A stretch of 64,000 bases of DNA from Eutreptiella sp. 'Long Island Sound 2002' (lineage: Eukaryota; Euglenozoa; Euglenophyceae; Eutreptiales; Eutreptiaceae). The translations under genes and the position numbers were made by a program. This document shows, one piece after another, positions 31,301-41,556 of this stretch. The stretch is from the NCBI GenBank assembly GCA_964036045.1, contig OZ038378.1, positions 182,988,944 to 183,052,943 of the forward strand. The letters run 5' to 3'. A model generated the notes under the pieces. That model was given only the letters and a program-made list of their open reading frames with translations, did not search any database and was not told the origin of the DNA. Each line of letters opens with the position of its first letter. Positions within the stretch are counted from its first letter, which is position 1.

Positions 31301-34300
31301 TTCAAGAAAAGGCGCGTTCGTTTTTTTTTTGTGAATCCACTGCGTCCAACAAGCAAAGTTTGAGCATTTGTGGCCCCCCACCAATGAAAGCGGTGAACGT
31401 ATGTGATGACCCGAGCTTCATTTGCGTGGCCGTGTGGTTGTGATCCTCTGTGGCAGGCGGGTGTTCCGCAAAGGCGGGTGGCGTACCACGCAGTACCATC
31501 TCCCATGCAATGTCTTTTGTGTGACCTGCTTCGTGACCAAAGGGGACGACAAAGAACACCAAAACTCACAATACGTCAACAGAGGACCGCGCATTTCCTG
31601 CGCAATGCCCATGCGTGTGCGCACAATCCGCCTACCAGCCAGCATGCATGAGGTCACTATTGTAAACGACTGATACCGGGGAGGGGGAAATCGGCAACAT
31701 GCAAAAATTGGAATGGCGAAATGCCCTGCGGAGAAAATTTGGTGCCAATGTTAAATACCCGTGCAAAATTTGGGACAAAATTCCCAGACTGTGGCACAAG
31801 AAGAATAGACCATGAATGGTCGCTGCTTGCAACACCAAGGGCAAAATGCCTAGAAATGCATCACACCACTGCCGGCTAACGATTGGTCATCCAGAACCCT
31901 CTGGCCATGTGTTATAATTCCCACAGCAGTTGTGGTAAAAAGCACCCTCCAAACCTCACCGCCCTGGAAATGACTGCATGTGAGGCTTGGAGAGGCCAGC
32001 ACGGACTGGACACCACTGGGGCAGTACGCTGCACTTGTGAGCAGTGGGACAAACAATCCCTTCTCCCCCACAAAGCAGATCACCCCCACCCCCACCGAGT
32101 CCGGCTTAATTTGGTCACCCAAAGATACAACACTGTGCAGGGGGGGCACCAACCAGGAGTGCAAGCCCCTGGGCCAACACGGAAGGCCGAACAGACCACA
32201 GGAATGGGCAGAATTGGGGGAGATTCGCCGCACCCGCCACCACTGGCAGCCAGAACCAGGCGGTGGTCCAGGAGAAACCCACAGGTTGAGGGACGCAGCA
32301 ATGAAGGGCGAAGACCCTTCAACAACAAAGGCCCCTGTTGGTAGCCCACCCGCGTGCTATTGTCAGGCTGATCCAGTCCGCCTAGAAAGGAGCTGTGACA
32401 CCGTCGAGTTGCTTCAGTAGATCCGGTCTGCCCTTGACAAATGTCACAGGGCTCCAACCCGTCTAAATGCTGCCACACCGCACGCACAGGGTGTGGAAAA
32501 ACTAATGGCAAAATGCCTGGAAATGATGTGCGTTGCTGATAGGTAACACTTGGTGATCTGGAGCCCTGGCCCTGTAGTACATTCCCCACATCTGTGGTGG
32601 TGACCACCCTCCAAATTTCACTGTCATGGGAATGACTGAATGTGAAGCATTGCCGGAACCGGCATGGGAGGGACGCCAAGGACAGCAGCAGCACTTGTGA
32701 GCAGAGGGACAACTGTCCCACTCTCGCCAACTGAAAGTCCTTTTTCCCAGTGGCTTTCTGGGTGAAGCAGTGTGGCAATTTCCCCCTGACAACTCAGACC
32801 AGTGCACACCCTGAAATGCCAATTGACACACTTCCTCAACCCCACCCCACCCCCACAGACAAATGACCTCGATAAACAAGCCAGTTCAAAAAGACATGGC
32901 GGGCACCAATCGTGCCTCGCAGTATCAAACCAGCCTGTATGGACCCCCCCCCCTTCCCTGAACTCTGCGTTCCTCCCACCTTCCAGGAGAGCGGTGTGTC
33001 GTATTCCCTGACAATGACTGCCACTTCGTTGGGGCCTGGTGGGGCCGTCGGCATCGTGAGAGGTGTCAATTTGGTGTCCCAGACTGGCTCCAAGACCAAT
33101 ACAGGGCACATCAGCGATCCTCTAGGGATGCTGGCGTATCATTCATACGGGTACAAGCCACCAACCCTCTCCAATCCTCCTCAAACGCCCGAACCTCACC
33201 AGCTACATCTGTGTCCACTGCCCTCTCCGACTCCAACTTTCCAATCACTCTGGGGCCGCCATCCACCCAACCATCTTCAATCCTCCCTACCCCTCACCAT
33301 CTCCCAAAGCCCATTCTGCCAGCCCTCCACAGCTCTCTCTCCAACTCTTTCCAACCCACCTGCTGTGCTCCAATCCGGTGCAACTGTCCTTCACTGTCCC
33401 CCAACGGGACACATAACAACAGTTTATTGGTGGGGTTTGAGGGCACTTCAGGGGATGCATGAACACACTAAATTGGTTGGGTTTGAGGGCGCTTAGTGGG
33501 ATGCATAAATTCAGTGAAGTCGGCGGGTTTGAGGTTGCTTATTGGGACTCACAAATACAGTCCATTGGTGGGGTTCGAGGGCCCTTAGTGCGACACAAAC
33601 CCACAAGCAAGAGATCAAGATTGGGTGCATGCAACGTGCTGTTGTCTTGAATGCCTGGAATTGATTGGGCAGCAGGTGCCCTTAAATATGATTTTTACCC
33701 ACCCGAACACCCGCCACCCCCCGCCCCCCCAGTGCCTGCGGCTAGAAATCCTCCCACAACCATCCCCCCACCTAGTGCTCAGATTCTTCATGTCCCTGAA
33801 CCCAGACCCAAAGCGGCACATGGAGGCAGTGTGGCAGGCTTGGCACTAACTACAACTCCCTTTCCAATGATCGGCTTTCTTTTTGTGGCAATGGACCATG
33901 GAAAAGACTGACGGTTGGTCTAAGGCTGGCAAAGTAGCAACCAGCAGGCACAGCCTGCCCGCTCCACGGGGTATAGGAAACTGTTCAGCATGCAGTGTCA
34001 GGGTGTCGATACGTCACGGTGGCCGTCCACCAAGCACACCACTGCCTTGGGCCGGCGGTAACACCTGACGGATCGCATAGTGACCTGACTGTCACAACGT
34101 GGGGCCAGCCATTGATCTCCCTCACCACCCCCTTGGAACTGGCACTGTGGTCAGCTGCTTGGGCGTCATGGTCTCTGCACTGTGCCTTCAAGCTGCACAA
34201 CTCAGGGTCATTTTCCAAGTTCCGTTGGTGTCTGTGCGCCGGGAAATTTATGATGGCGGGGGGGGGGGGGACTGTTGTAAGATACCTGTGTTATCCAATG

Positions 34301-37300
34301 ACTGCAATGCTTGCACAAGCAGCGATGTTTCTGTGGCTGGGAGGGTGGGGTCTGGATATTCTTCCCACCCCCATAAGACCTTGATGCACATTGCTGGCGG
34401 CTCAGTACAGGGCGATCATAGACCAATATTCAAGGGACGGATGGGACATGGTCTTCACAGATGGGTCCTCAGAGAAGCACCCGGAAATTGGGTAGTCGGC
34501 ACCCCCTACGCTCGCAAGAGAGGCCAGTCCGGTAGTGTGCTTTTGATGCCCCCAGGACTAACAGGGCTATAGCGCCGCAACCTGGGAGCTTTCCCAGGTG
34601 AGTCTACAAGGCAGGGATGCACTCAGCGTGCCCTGGAACCCCTTCGACTGCCTTGTGGACGCCCAAGCCGTGGGAGTGTGGGACTCAGCCATCACAGGTA
34701 ACACTACTCGCAGGTTAGTCAAGAAGGAGCGCGAGCCCCCCCCTAGTCGTGCCCCATGTGCTGATGCCCCTGTGCGATTGCAGTCGTGGGGACCCGGCAG
34801 CCTGTCCCTATGACCTGGAGGTTGCGATGCCCTGGCCCACGTCTCCTCAGTGGGCTCAGCACAAGGCTCCCAGGCATCCCCGCCTGGAGCACCATGCCAC
34901 ATTTACCCCCCGCACGCAAGAACCCTCCCTGCCCAACCTGCCCCACACACGCATGAAACGACAGCAGACCAGCAAGCATGTAAGGAATGCAATTGAATGA
35001 GACACCAGCTGGGCCATGTGTTTGGGCCCTGCATGTGGGCCAGGCAGGGCTTGCACGTAAAACCGGTCATGCTTTGGGCCCCACCATGTTGCCAATGCCC
35101 CAGGGGAGTAGGGCCCGATGGTGCCCTGTGCAAGTGGTCCCCCCTTCCCCCTGCGCACGCATACAAACAGGACAGCAGTGTCTGCCGCTCACCAACGCTC
35201 CGGTGTGGTCTGGAGGTTGTGGATAGTCCGCTCAGCCTTGGAAACGGACAGTCAGGTTGTTCAGCCTCATCGTTGGGCAAGGAAGGAAGCCTAGGCGCAA
35301 GACCTTGCTCCTGCATGAGGCACCCCCACCACCACCCCGCCAAAGCAAGCCACACTCCCGGATTACGGATTAGAGGAGGGTCTCTGGGGCTATAGTGACC
35401 AGGTGTGGAGCACCACACCACAAGGCTCTGGGGCTCTCTTTTGGGTAGGGGTATGCTAACGGCGTTGAGGGTAAGTGCCTTGGTTTAAAACGCTACCCCT
35501 TTGCCCCTGTGCAATTTCTTCGTTCTTGAGTGCCCATAGAGTGTTGCCCCAAGTGGAGTCACCCAATGGGAGTAGCCTAGGGGAGTAGCTGGGGTTTCCC
35601 AAGGACAAGCTTTCTGGATTTAAAAGGGGTGTGTACTTTAGCCGACTGCCTCTCTCTCCCCCACCCACCCCACCTAGTGTACATTAGTAGATTCCTCCCT
35701 CTATTCCCCTCCTCTCCTCTCCATCCTTCCCTCTCCTTGCTTCCAGAAGATTGGCGTTAGGGAGACTCGAGAACTCTTTTTTGGATGCATCTCCTTGCAA
35801 CTCACGCCCCTGCAGAGGGAAGCGAGGAACAAGAAAACATTGAGGGACAAGAAAACATCCAACAAGAGGGAATCACAGGGGAGCTGCAGATGCAAGAGGA
35901 CAAACCCCCCACCCCAACCTCCTCCCTAGCAAACAGTGACCCCCCTCCGACTCCCAATAGGTAAAGGGAGAGCAAGAACACTATCAATCAACATAGGAGA
36001 CTGGGTGCTTTTACCCTTGTGGGATGTGGAGGTATGCACCCCGGTACAACTCCTCAAGTGGCACCCCTCAGATTTCCCTTGCCCAAAGGGTGTTTAGGCC
36101 ACCCCGATGGCAGTTGCATTTACCAAGGGGGCCATGTGCCCTGAACACAAATACCAGCCCATCCCACTTGCTGACCTTAGGACTCCTCCCCCTCCCAACC
36201 ACTTGGTCCTCTTTGGGCCCCAAGAACCCCAACACGAGTTTGCCCCTCAGTTGTCGGAGATTGTAAGAATCGTTTTCCGGGTATACCACCATGGATGAAC
36301 AAGTGGCATGCGCCCCAGCCAAGCCTCTGTCGTGGCAAAGGGGTCACTCTGAAAAAGCACTTCGGAGGGCAATATAAGCAGTGATTAGTTTGAATTCTTT
36401 TCCTCTTGTTAGTTTGGGTTGATGCAGGCAACAAGATTCCTGAAGGTTAGCTGTAGGGTGCGACCAAAAAAGGTCCGCAAGGTTCGATTGAGGTTGCTGA
36501 AAGAAAAATTCCTGAAGGTTAGATACCCGGGGGGGCGGCCGGGCACAGTCCTTGTATGCGACCCCCCCCAGCCCCCCCCCCCCCCCCCCCCCGGGTTTTG
36601 AAAGATAGTGGTGCCAGGTCGGCCACCAACAAGTGTCTCTAGAGAAAATTGTCCGGCGCCGAAGGCGCCAATTTTTTTTTTTCATACTATGTGTTTATAC
36701 TCAAAATACTCAAAATTTTGTAGAGAAATCATATTTGTGTTAAAACAACAAGGAAGGAGGGCTACAGGAGGGCTGCAGGCCCTAACAGCAACCACAACCC
36801 TAGCCCTAACCCTAGCCCTAACCCTAATCAAGACTGAATATTGGGACCGAGCTGGTGGGGGAGGGAACATTAGATATGAATGGTGAGGGACACCAATGAG
36901 TTACACATTGAAGGCCGTTGACAGGGTGGAATCAGCTTGCAAGTGATCCCCTTCACCACAAGGCCCACTTTCAAGGCTTTTGTGGACTTGTGAGGGGCCA
37001 AAATGCCCCAAAATGGGCTCAAAATAGGCTCATTTCACCCGTTTGTGCACCCCAAATGGTCTAGGATGAGTTTTGGAAAAATGCGTTTTTGACCCATTTT
37101 TGACCCATTTTTGGTCCCAAAACAGCGCATCTTCAAGGCATTTGGGGATTTTCGGAGGACCAAAATGGGCCACCCCAAGCTCAAAACAGTCCAAAAACAC
37201 TTGTTTTAGCATCACACATGGTCTAGGTTCATTTTTGAGAAAAGTCATTTTTCTGGCCCTATTGGACCCTATTGACCCATTTGGGCACCCACCTGTTTGG

Positions 37301-40300
37301 GCTTGAGCTTGCAGCTTGCCGCAGCCTACTGGGCTTGGGTACGGGGGTCTAGGCGTCCATTTGGGCAATTTTGAGGGGTGGAAACCACAAAACGAGGGGG
37401 GTTGCAGGTGGATTAGGTGCCCTCGGAATCGCGTTTTGAGCCATGTAGCCAAAGATATGGCCTATTCTTGGTTTGTGGCTGTCGCCAGCCAATCTGCACA
37501 AAATTTGGGGCTTGTGGGGGCCTTTTTGGGCCGTTTCCGGGACATATGGTGGAGTCAGAGGGCCGCAAATGGCTCGTTGACACAAGAAAGTCAAGCCGCA
37601 CATGGAGTGCACCCACCCTTTCCCTTTCCTTGGCCGTTTTGAATGGGTTCTAGGGCTCTTTTGGCCCAAAAATGGCTGTTTTTGGCCCTAAATTGCAGTT
37701 TTTGAAACTGAGGTCCGCCACTTGCGACACCCATTCCCGGCCGCCACCGTTGAGTTTCTGGCTCAAACTTTGTGTGGTTGTCCCTCACACCCATAGGTAT
37801 CATCCACCAAAATTTCAGCCGAATGTGAAGCACCACGACGGATGTCTGATTTTTCCCCATTTCGCGTGTGCTGCTTGCTGCTTGTTGCTGCTTGCTGCTT
37901 GCTGCTAAACCTGGTAGGTCCACCCTAGACCCTAAAAAGGGTTATAAAACCAAGACTGGTTCCACCAGCTCGGTGACTCTAACCCTAACCCTAGGGCTAA
38001 CCCTAACCCTAATCAAGACTGAATATTGGGACCGAGCTGGTGGGGGAGGGAACATTAGCTATGACTGGTGAAGGACATCAAGAATGATTCACACATTGAT
38101 GGCTCTTCACAAAGTGAAATCAGCTTGCAAGTCAACCCCATCACCACGAGGCCCACTTTCAAGGCTTTTGTGGACTTCTGAGGGGCCAAAATGCCCCAAA
38201 ATGGGCTCAAAATGGGCTCATTTCACCCGTTTGTGCACCCCAAATGGTCTAGGATGATTTTTGGAAAAACGCGTTTTTGACCCATTCTTGACCCATTTCT
38301 GGTCCCAAAACACCCTTTTTTCAAGGCATTTTGGGATTTTCGGTGGACCAAAATGGGCCACCACAAGCTCAAAACAGTCCAAAAACACTTGTTTTAGCGT
38401 CGCACATGGTCTAGGATCATTTTTGAGAAAAGTCATCTTTTTGCCCCTATTGGACCTTGTTGACCCATTTGGGCACCCACCTGTTTGGGCTTGAGCTTGC
38501 AGCTTGCTGCAGCCGAGTGGGCCTAGGTATTGGGGTCTAGGTGTCCGTTTGGGCAATTCTGAGGGGTGGAAACCACAAAAAGTGGGGGGTTGCGGGTGGA
38601 GTAGGTGCCCTCGGAATCGCATTTTGAGCCATGTAGCCAAAGATATGGCCTATTCTTGGTCTGTGGTTGTCGGCATTTGAAGCTTCTGGGGGCCTTTTTG
38701 GGCCGTTTCCGGGACATGTCATGGAGTTAGAGGGCGGCAAAGAGCTCATTGACACAGGGAAGTCAAGCCGCACGTGCAGAGTAGCCACCGTTTCCCTTCG
38801 TTTGGCCGTTTTGAATGTGTTCTAGGGCTTTTTAAGCCCAAAAATGGCTGTTTTTGGCCCTAAAGTGCAGTTTTTGAAAGCGAGGTCCGCCACTTGCAAA
38901 TCCCGTTCCCGGCCGCCACCGTTGAGTTTCTTGCTCAAACTTTGTGTGATTGTACTTCACACCCATAGGTATCATCCACCAAAATTTCACCCGAATCTGA
39001 ACCCCCACGACGGAGTTCTGATTTTTCCCCATTTCGCGCGTGCTGTTGCTTGCTTGCTGCTTGCTGCTGCTTGCTGCTGCTTGCTGCTGCTGCTGCCAAA
39101 CCTGGTAGGTCCACCCTAGACACTAAAAAGGGTTATAAAACCAAGACTGGTTCCACCAGCTCGGTGACCTTAACCCTAACCCTAACCACCACCCCCCTCA
39201 CCCCTGGCTGGACACCCCCATGACCCCCGGCCAGACCCCCCCCCGACCCCCGGCAGGAACCCCCCCCCCCGACCCCCGGCAGGAACACCCCCCCCCCGAC
39301 CCCCAGGAGGAACCCCCCCCCCGACCCCCGGCTGGACCCCCCCCCCGAGTTTTGAAAGATAGTTGGGGGGTGGGTCGCATCAGGACCGGTTGTAGTTGCC
39401 CCCCCGTGGTTAGATATAGGGGGCTGAAGAAAGAATTCTGGAGGGTCCCATTGAGGGTGTTGAATGAAAAATTCCTAAGAGTTATATTATCATCACATTC
39501 CTACAAATGATACTAATAGTGCGTCATAGTAGCAGTATGAAAGAGAACAGGAAACATGAATACGAAGGAGGGACAGGTCATGCTACCACACTCTAATTCT
39601 AATTCTATGGGTCCTCAATGGGACGTATTGTCATCTGTGCTCCCTACGGACAATAATTTCCCCTGTGAAGGTGATAAAGTCCCCGTCCATCGCCTCCGTG
39701 AGATCAAGAATGGGCAAGCTCAGGGTGGCAGTGTCACTAGCCTTTTTGCACCGTTTCTTAGCCTGCTCCTCATGTGCCAAAATAAGAAACGGATGGCTCA
39801 ATGACATCAAAGGCTCATTGACCTCCAACAGAAGGGCAGCTTTCAGCCAATACAAATTTTCAATTGAATTTTTTTTCTGTGCATCCCAGGCAGTCTGTTT
39901 TTCAATACACTTGTTTTCCGCACAGTTTGCCTCACAAGTGACAGTTTGCATTTGTTTCCATTGTTTTTGGGCGAGTATTTGGAACAGCATGTTCTTTCAG
40001 ATGTTGTGAGCTAATGCTCCTTTCAGTGGCAATTTGATTTACAAAATTTTTCTGACGCTGAACGGAGCATAGGCTTGCACGTTGGGGTATGCATGAGGCA
40101 GCTGGAGCTTTCAGATTTCCAAGGTAGCGAAATCCCCCCAAAAAAATTCCCCCTGTGCAATAATCCCTGCACAACCCCCCCCCCCCCCCTGTTGCATTCA
40201 ATGCTCTGGGTACCCCAGGGGGGGGGGGGGGGTAACTCAAACCTGAGTTGAGCCTCAAAGTCTACCATACATTTGGGTGTGCCGCCTGGTTGTGACTATC

Positions 40301-41134
40301 CCTGCATGGATTGAACTGCGAACCAGGGTTCAGCAACGCAGATGATGGGCTTCATTGCTATGCCGCTTTTAGTGATAGAGTCGGTATCCATTGGCGGCGA
40401 CTGATACTGCTAGTTAGGGGGTAGGTCGGAGCGGGACTGGTTCCAACCGCCCCTCGTTGATAACCCCCAATGCTCCCCACCCCTCGCCGACCGTCTACAA
40501 TCTTTTCCACCCCTCTTCCACTGTCTGCAGGCAGGTTCTGCTGTACCCCGTTGGAGGAGAGTACCAAGAAGCCACCAATGAGGCGTTCATGAAGGGCGTC
40601 ACCGACCAGATGTCTGCGCTCATCGCTGCAGTGAATGGCAAATCCTACTCATCGCTATCGGCGTCCGAGTTTTACGTGGCGTCGGGGGACGCGGTCGACT
40701 GGTTCTGGCGCGACTGGGACGGGCGCATGGCCCTGACGGTGGAGCTGCGCCCGGACTCCGGGTCCGCGAACGGGTTCGTGATCAACGCCGACCAGATCGA
40801 CGACACCACCAAAGAGAACGTCCCCGCGGCCATGTACTTCGCCGAGTATCTGGCCAAGCACAAGGACGTGGACTTCCTCAGCCACTCGTTCCAGGGCGAC
40901 GTCACCGCGGACGCCGACGGGGACGGGGTCGCGGACTGGTTCCCCACGTGCTACGACTCGTCGGCCCCCCGGTGCCTGACCCCAGTGACCACGGCCTGTT
41001 CTTCGTCGTCGTCCAGCGACTCTTCGGGGTCTTCGGGATCTTCGGAGTCCAGCGCCTCTTGGGCCCCGGCGGTCACGCACGTGCTCGTTCTGCAGGCGCT
41101 GGTGGCCTGCGTGGCCCCGGTCCTGTGGTGGTGA
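24929..41134 (+). CDS. Zinc metallocarboxypeptidase, M14A type (four exons)
   Basis: A secreted exopeptidase that removes C-terminal residues. Exons are 24929-25303, 26891-27351, 33115-33150 and 40531-41134; all junctions are GT-AG and in phase, giving about 491 residues. Residues 1-16 form a signal peptide; about 20-100 resemble the activation propeptide. Zinc ligands are His164 and Glu167 in 'GGHHAREW' and His288 in 'LAYHSYGQ'. Arg240 is in 'DLNRN', a tyrosine equivalent to Tyr248 is near 339, and catalytic Glu362 is in 'TVELRP'. Spacings Glu-Arg (73), Arg-His (48) and His-Glu (74) match carboxypeptidase A (73, 51, 74). After the domain come 'DADGDGVAD', a Ser-rich linker and a hydrophobic end without a cytoplasmic tail, indicating a GPI anchor. 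Substrate preference cannot be settled. Confidence 0.88.
25520..25695. repeat. Dispersed repeat, copy 2 (pair at 22497-22625)
   Basis: 'GAGGCGGCCCCAGAAGCGGG', 'AGGCGGTTGAAGGAGGTTGCC' (first twenty bases shared) and 'GGCATAGGCTGGGC'. It lies in carboxypeptidase intron 1. Confidence 0.6.
26891..27351 (+). CDS. Carboxypeptidase exon 2 (catalytic core)
   Basis: Residues 126-279 in part. It begins 'VYEIGRSVEDQEILGLKIS' after a CCCCTAG acceptor. It holds 'GGHHAREW' (zinc), 'LNPDGYQYSF', 'NRFWRKN', 'GVDLNRNYEYLWG' and 'ETYRGTTYNTEPEINALRAL'. I end it at the CGG/GTACCG donor (phase 2) because only this choice joins in frame to the microexon and exon 4; reading on to the stop at 27480 gives sequence that no longer matches the family. 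Confidence 0.85.
27632..27991. repeat. 366-bp dispersed repeat, copy 2 (pair at 15776-16141)
   Basis: Direct-orientation partner of the repeat in the alpha-galactosidase intron, here in the large carboxypeptidase intron 2. Differences are mostly single bases and a two- to four-base indel. Confidence 0.85.
27992..29117. other. Intron sequence, no gene recognised
   Basis: Part of carboxypeptidase intron 2. A poly-C run lies near 28196-28213. Open frames here have no domain pattern. Confidence 0.5.
29118..30407. mobile_element. Inverted-repeat DNA transposon-like element, TA-flanked
   Basis: Termini are perfect inverted repeats of 27 bases beginning 'CCGTGCCAATCCTAACTATT' and ending in GCGGAA, with a TA dinucleotide immediately outside each end (29118-29119 and 30406-30407). 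TA duplication is typical of Tc1/mariner-class integration. Near both ends are direct copies of 'CCTTCGCAAAAATGGGTTCC' plus GCAAAAAAA. The inside carries the exon-like segment '(K)NHGNGKYDIQFQQDG' and the motif 'GACTGCAATCCCAGAG' twice. No intact transposase is seen. A degenerate relative lies at 19789-20770. Confidence 0.75.
30502..30729 (+). CDS. Carbohydrate-binding-like module exon
   Basis: The exon lies between a TTGTCTCAG acceptor and a CTG/GTGTTC donor, 76 codons, phase 0 at both ends. It reads 'VVTDWTNTDTYLNWTALSFE', 'SGTYRVELEQASS', 'ATYELAFASSAGTHTLSGTI' and 'DEWIKLVVVGTVSL'. The order W-T-N-x-D-x-Y-x-x-W, S-G-T-Y-x-V-x-L, L-S-G-T-I and V-G-T-V-x-L is that of CBM6/35-type or related galactose-binding-like sandwiches appended to fucosidases and sulfatases. 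It starts 97 bases beyond the transposon at 30407 and lies in the phase-2 intron of the carboxypeptidase. A phase 0-0 exon cannot be inserted there without breaking the frame, so it belongs to another transcript or is an orphan. Confidence 0.6.
30730..31864. other. Intron sequence, no gene recognised
   Basis: A poly-C run sits near 30941-30954. Several overlapping frames on both strands are GC-driven and contain no motif. Confidence 0.4.
31865..32725. repeat. Direct duplication, units near 31845-32065 and 32505-32725
   Basis: The two units are about 660 bases apart and share 'GGCAAAATGCCT.GAAATG', 'ACCCTCCAAA', 'GGAAATGACTG.ATGTGA.GC' and 'GCACTTGTGAGCAG.GGGACA'. The DNA between them is not repeated. 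Function unknown. Confidence 0.65.
33115..33150 (+). CDS. Carboxypeptidase microexon 3 (36 nt, zinc His)
   Basis: This small exon lies between the acceptor CACATCAG and the donor TACGG/GTACAAG. It supplies one base of a Gly codon, then 'DPLGMLAYHSY' and two bases of the next Gly. Joined to its neighbours it gives 'ALRALIGDPLGMLAYHSYGQ' and 'VLLYPV', the standard M14 sequence around the third zinc ligand (His288). The fit of phase, length (His to Glu of 74 residues) and motif supports it; a start at 33061 or 33126 is less consistent with phase or length. Confidence 0.7.
33427..33600. repeat. Short tandem repeat, about 45-50 bp, four copies
   Basis: Each unit reads like 'TTGGTGGGGTTTGAGGGC', then 'CTTAGTGGGATGCATAAA'. 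The copies are imperfect. They lie in carboxypeptidase intron 3. Confidence 0.75.
33601..36420. other. Intron sequence, no gene recognised
   Basis: Part of the 7.38 kb carboxypeptidase intron 3. Mixed-composition DNA with a poly-G run at about 34258-34270. No frame shows a family motif on either strand. Confidence 0.5.
36648..36740. repeat. Copy of the 'GGCGCC...TACTCAAAATACTCA' repeat
   Basis: 'GGCGCCGAAGGCGCCAA', a T run and 'TTATACTCAAAATACTCAAA' match 10610-10812 and 47808-47935. It sits just before the telomere-type tandem array; a long poly-C run lies at 36575-36592. Confidence 0.7.
36790..39187. repeat. 1185-bp tandem repeat with telomere-like junctions
   Basis: Two copies (about 36798-37977 and 37978-39168) repeat with a period of 1185 bases, measured from 'AATCAAGACTGAATATTGGG' at 36826 and 38011. 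Each junction, and the end of the second copy, carries telomere-type CCCTAA motifs: 36799-36827, 37978-38012 and 39170-39187. The unit also contains 'GACCCATTTTTGACCCATTT' and a TGCTTGCTGC microsatellite. The array lies inside carboxypeptidase intron 3, an interstitial and not terminal position. Confidence 0.88.
39200..39360. repeat. C-rich short tandem repeat
   Basis: Repeats of 'GACCCCCGGCAGGAAC' separated by C runs, about seven units, follow the telomere-like motif. On the - strand this is a G-rich stretch with strong quadruplex potential. The DNA after it (39340-39480) resembles 36420-36600 before the array: both contain 'GTTTTGAAAGATAGT' and 'AAAAATTCCT'. Confidence 0.7.
39631..39990 (-). 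CDS. Repeat-associated ORF, coiled-coil-like
   Basis: This - strand ORF of 119 codons reads 'MLFQILAQKQWKQMQTVTCE' and continues with a Lys/Glu-rich, probably coiled-coil middle ('HEEQAKKRCKKASDTATL') to 'EIIVRREHR'. Its first part overlaps a dispersed repeat also present, inverted, at 19100-19395, where 'LWKQMQTVACEAN' is preserved but the rest is lost. It is probably a remnant of a mobile-element gene and not a host gene. No family is recognised. Confidence 0.35.
   Translation of the reverse strand: MLFQILAQKQWKQMQTVTCEANCAENKCIEKQTAWDAQKKNSIENLYWLKAALLLEVNEPLMSLSHPFLILAHEEQAKKRCKKASDTATLSLPILDLTEAMDGDFITFTGEIIVRREHR
39895..40200. repeat. Inverted dispersed repeat (pair at 19100-19395)
   Basis: The reverse complement shares 'ATGGAAACAAATGCA', 'AGCTCCAGCTGCCTCATGC' and 'CAACGTGCAAGCC' with 19100-19395. 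A degenerate tRNA-like B-box 'AGTTCAATCC' follows on the - strand near 40310, but no tRNA fold is convincing. Confidence 0.6.
40531..41134 (+). CDS. Carboxypeptidase exon 4 (active-site Glu, GPI tail)
   Basis: Residues 291-491, starting with the last base of a Gly codon then 'QVLLYPVGGEY' after a CTGCAG acceptor. It holds 'FYVASGDAVDWFW', catalytic Glu362 in 'TVELRPDSGS', and 'GFVINADQIDDTTKEN', which end the peptidase fold. 'DADGDGVADWFPTCYD' looks like a calcium-binding Asp-rich loop. A run of Ser/Gly and 'AVTHVLVLQALVACVAP' then 'VLWW' end the protein, as in GPI-anchored precursors. The stop is TGA at 41132. Confidence 0.88.
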
Positions 41135-41258
41135 GCCCAAGGCAGTGGCGCGAGGATGTCTGTGCGGGACCCCCGTTGGGAAGGTACGGCCTCAGGCCTG
41201 AGGCGGCGAGAAACCACGTTGTTTCGCCGACGGCAGGGGAGAAGTCGAAGGACGGTGG

Positions 41259-41556
41259 TCGGCCGGATTCAGGGCTGTCCTTAAGAACCTCAATTTTTCT
41301 TTTTTTTGTTCAGGACAGCCCTTAAGAACAGCCCCCAAGGACCACCAATCGCCAACCACCAGCCGCCAGCAACCGTTGGCCGCCAACCGCTGCCAACCGC
41401 CAAACATGTTCAATACGGCTTCTGTGGTTTTGTGTCTTGCCCATGTATTGACCATGACGCAGAGGGCGTCCCCGTGAACGTTCGTTTCTGTGGGCGTTAC
41501 GAACCCGCTTTTCTTTTTTTTTTGACTTCCTCAAGGACAGCCCTGGCCGGATTCGT
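41259..41556. repeat. Inverted repeat pair around 41.26-41.56 kb
   Basis: 'CCGGATTCAGGGCTGTCCTT' near 41264 recurs inverted near 41530-41556 as 'AAGGACAGCCCTGGCCGGAT'. A third half-copy 'CAGGACAGCCCTTAAGAAC' at about 41311 makes a local hairpin with the first. It could be a small mobile element or a fold in the 3' region of the carboxypeptidase gene. Confidence 0.6.

Noticed and set aside
40300-40380. tRNA-like sequence on the - strand
   Set aside because: A B-box-like 'AGTTCAATCC' is present but box A is poor and no cloverleaf forms.
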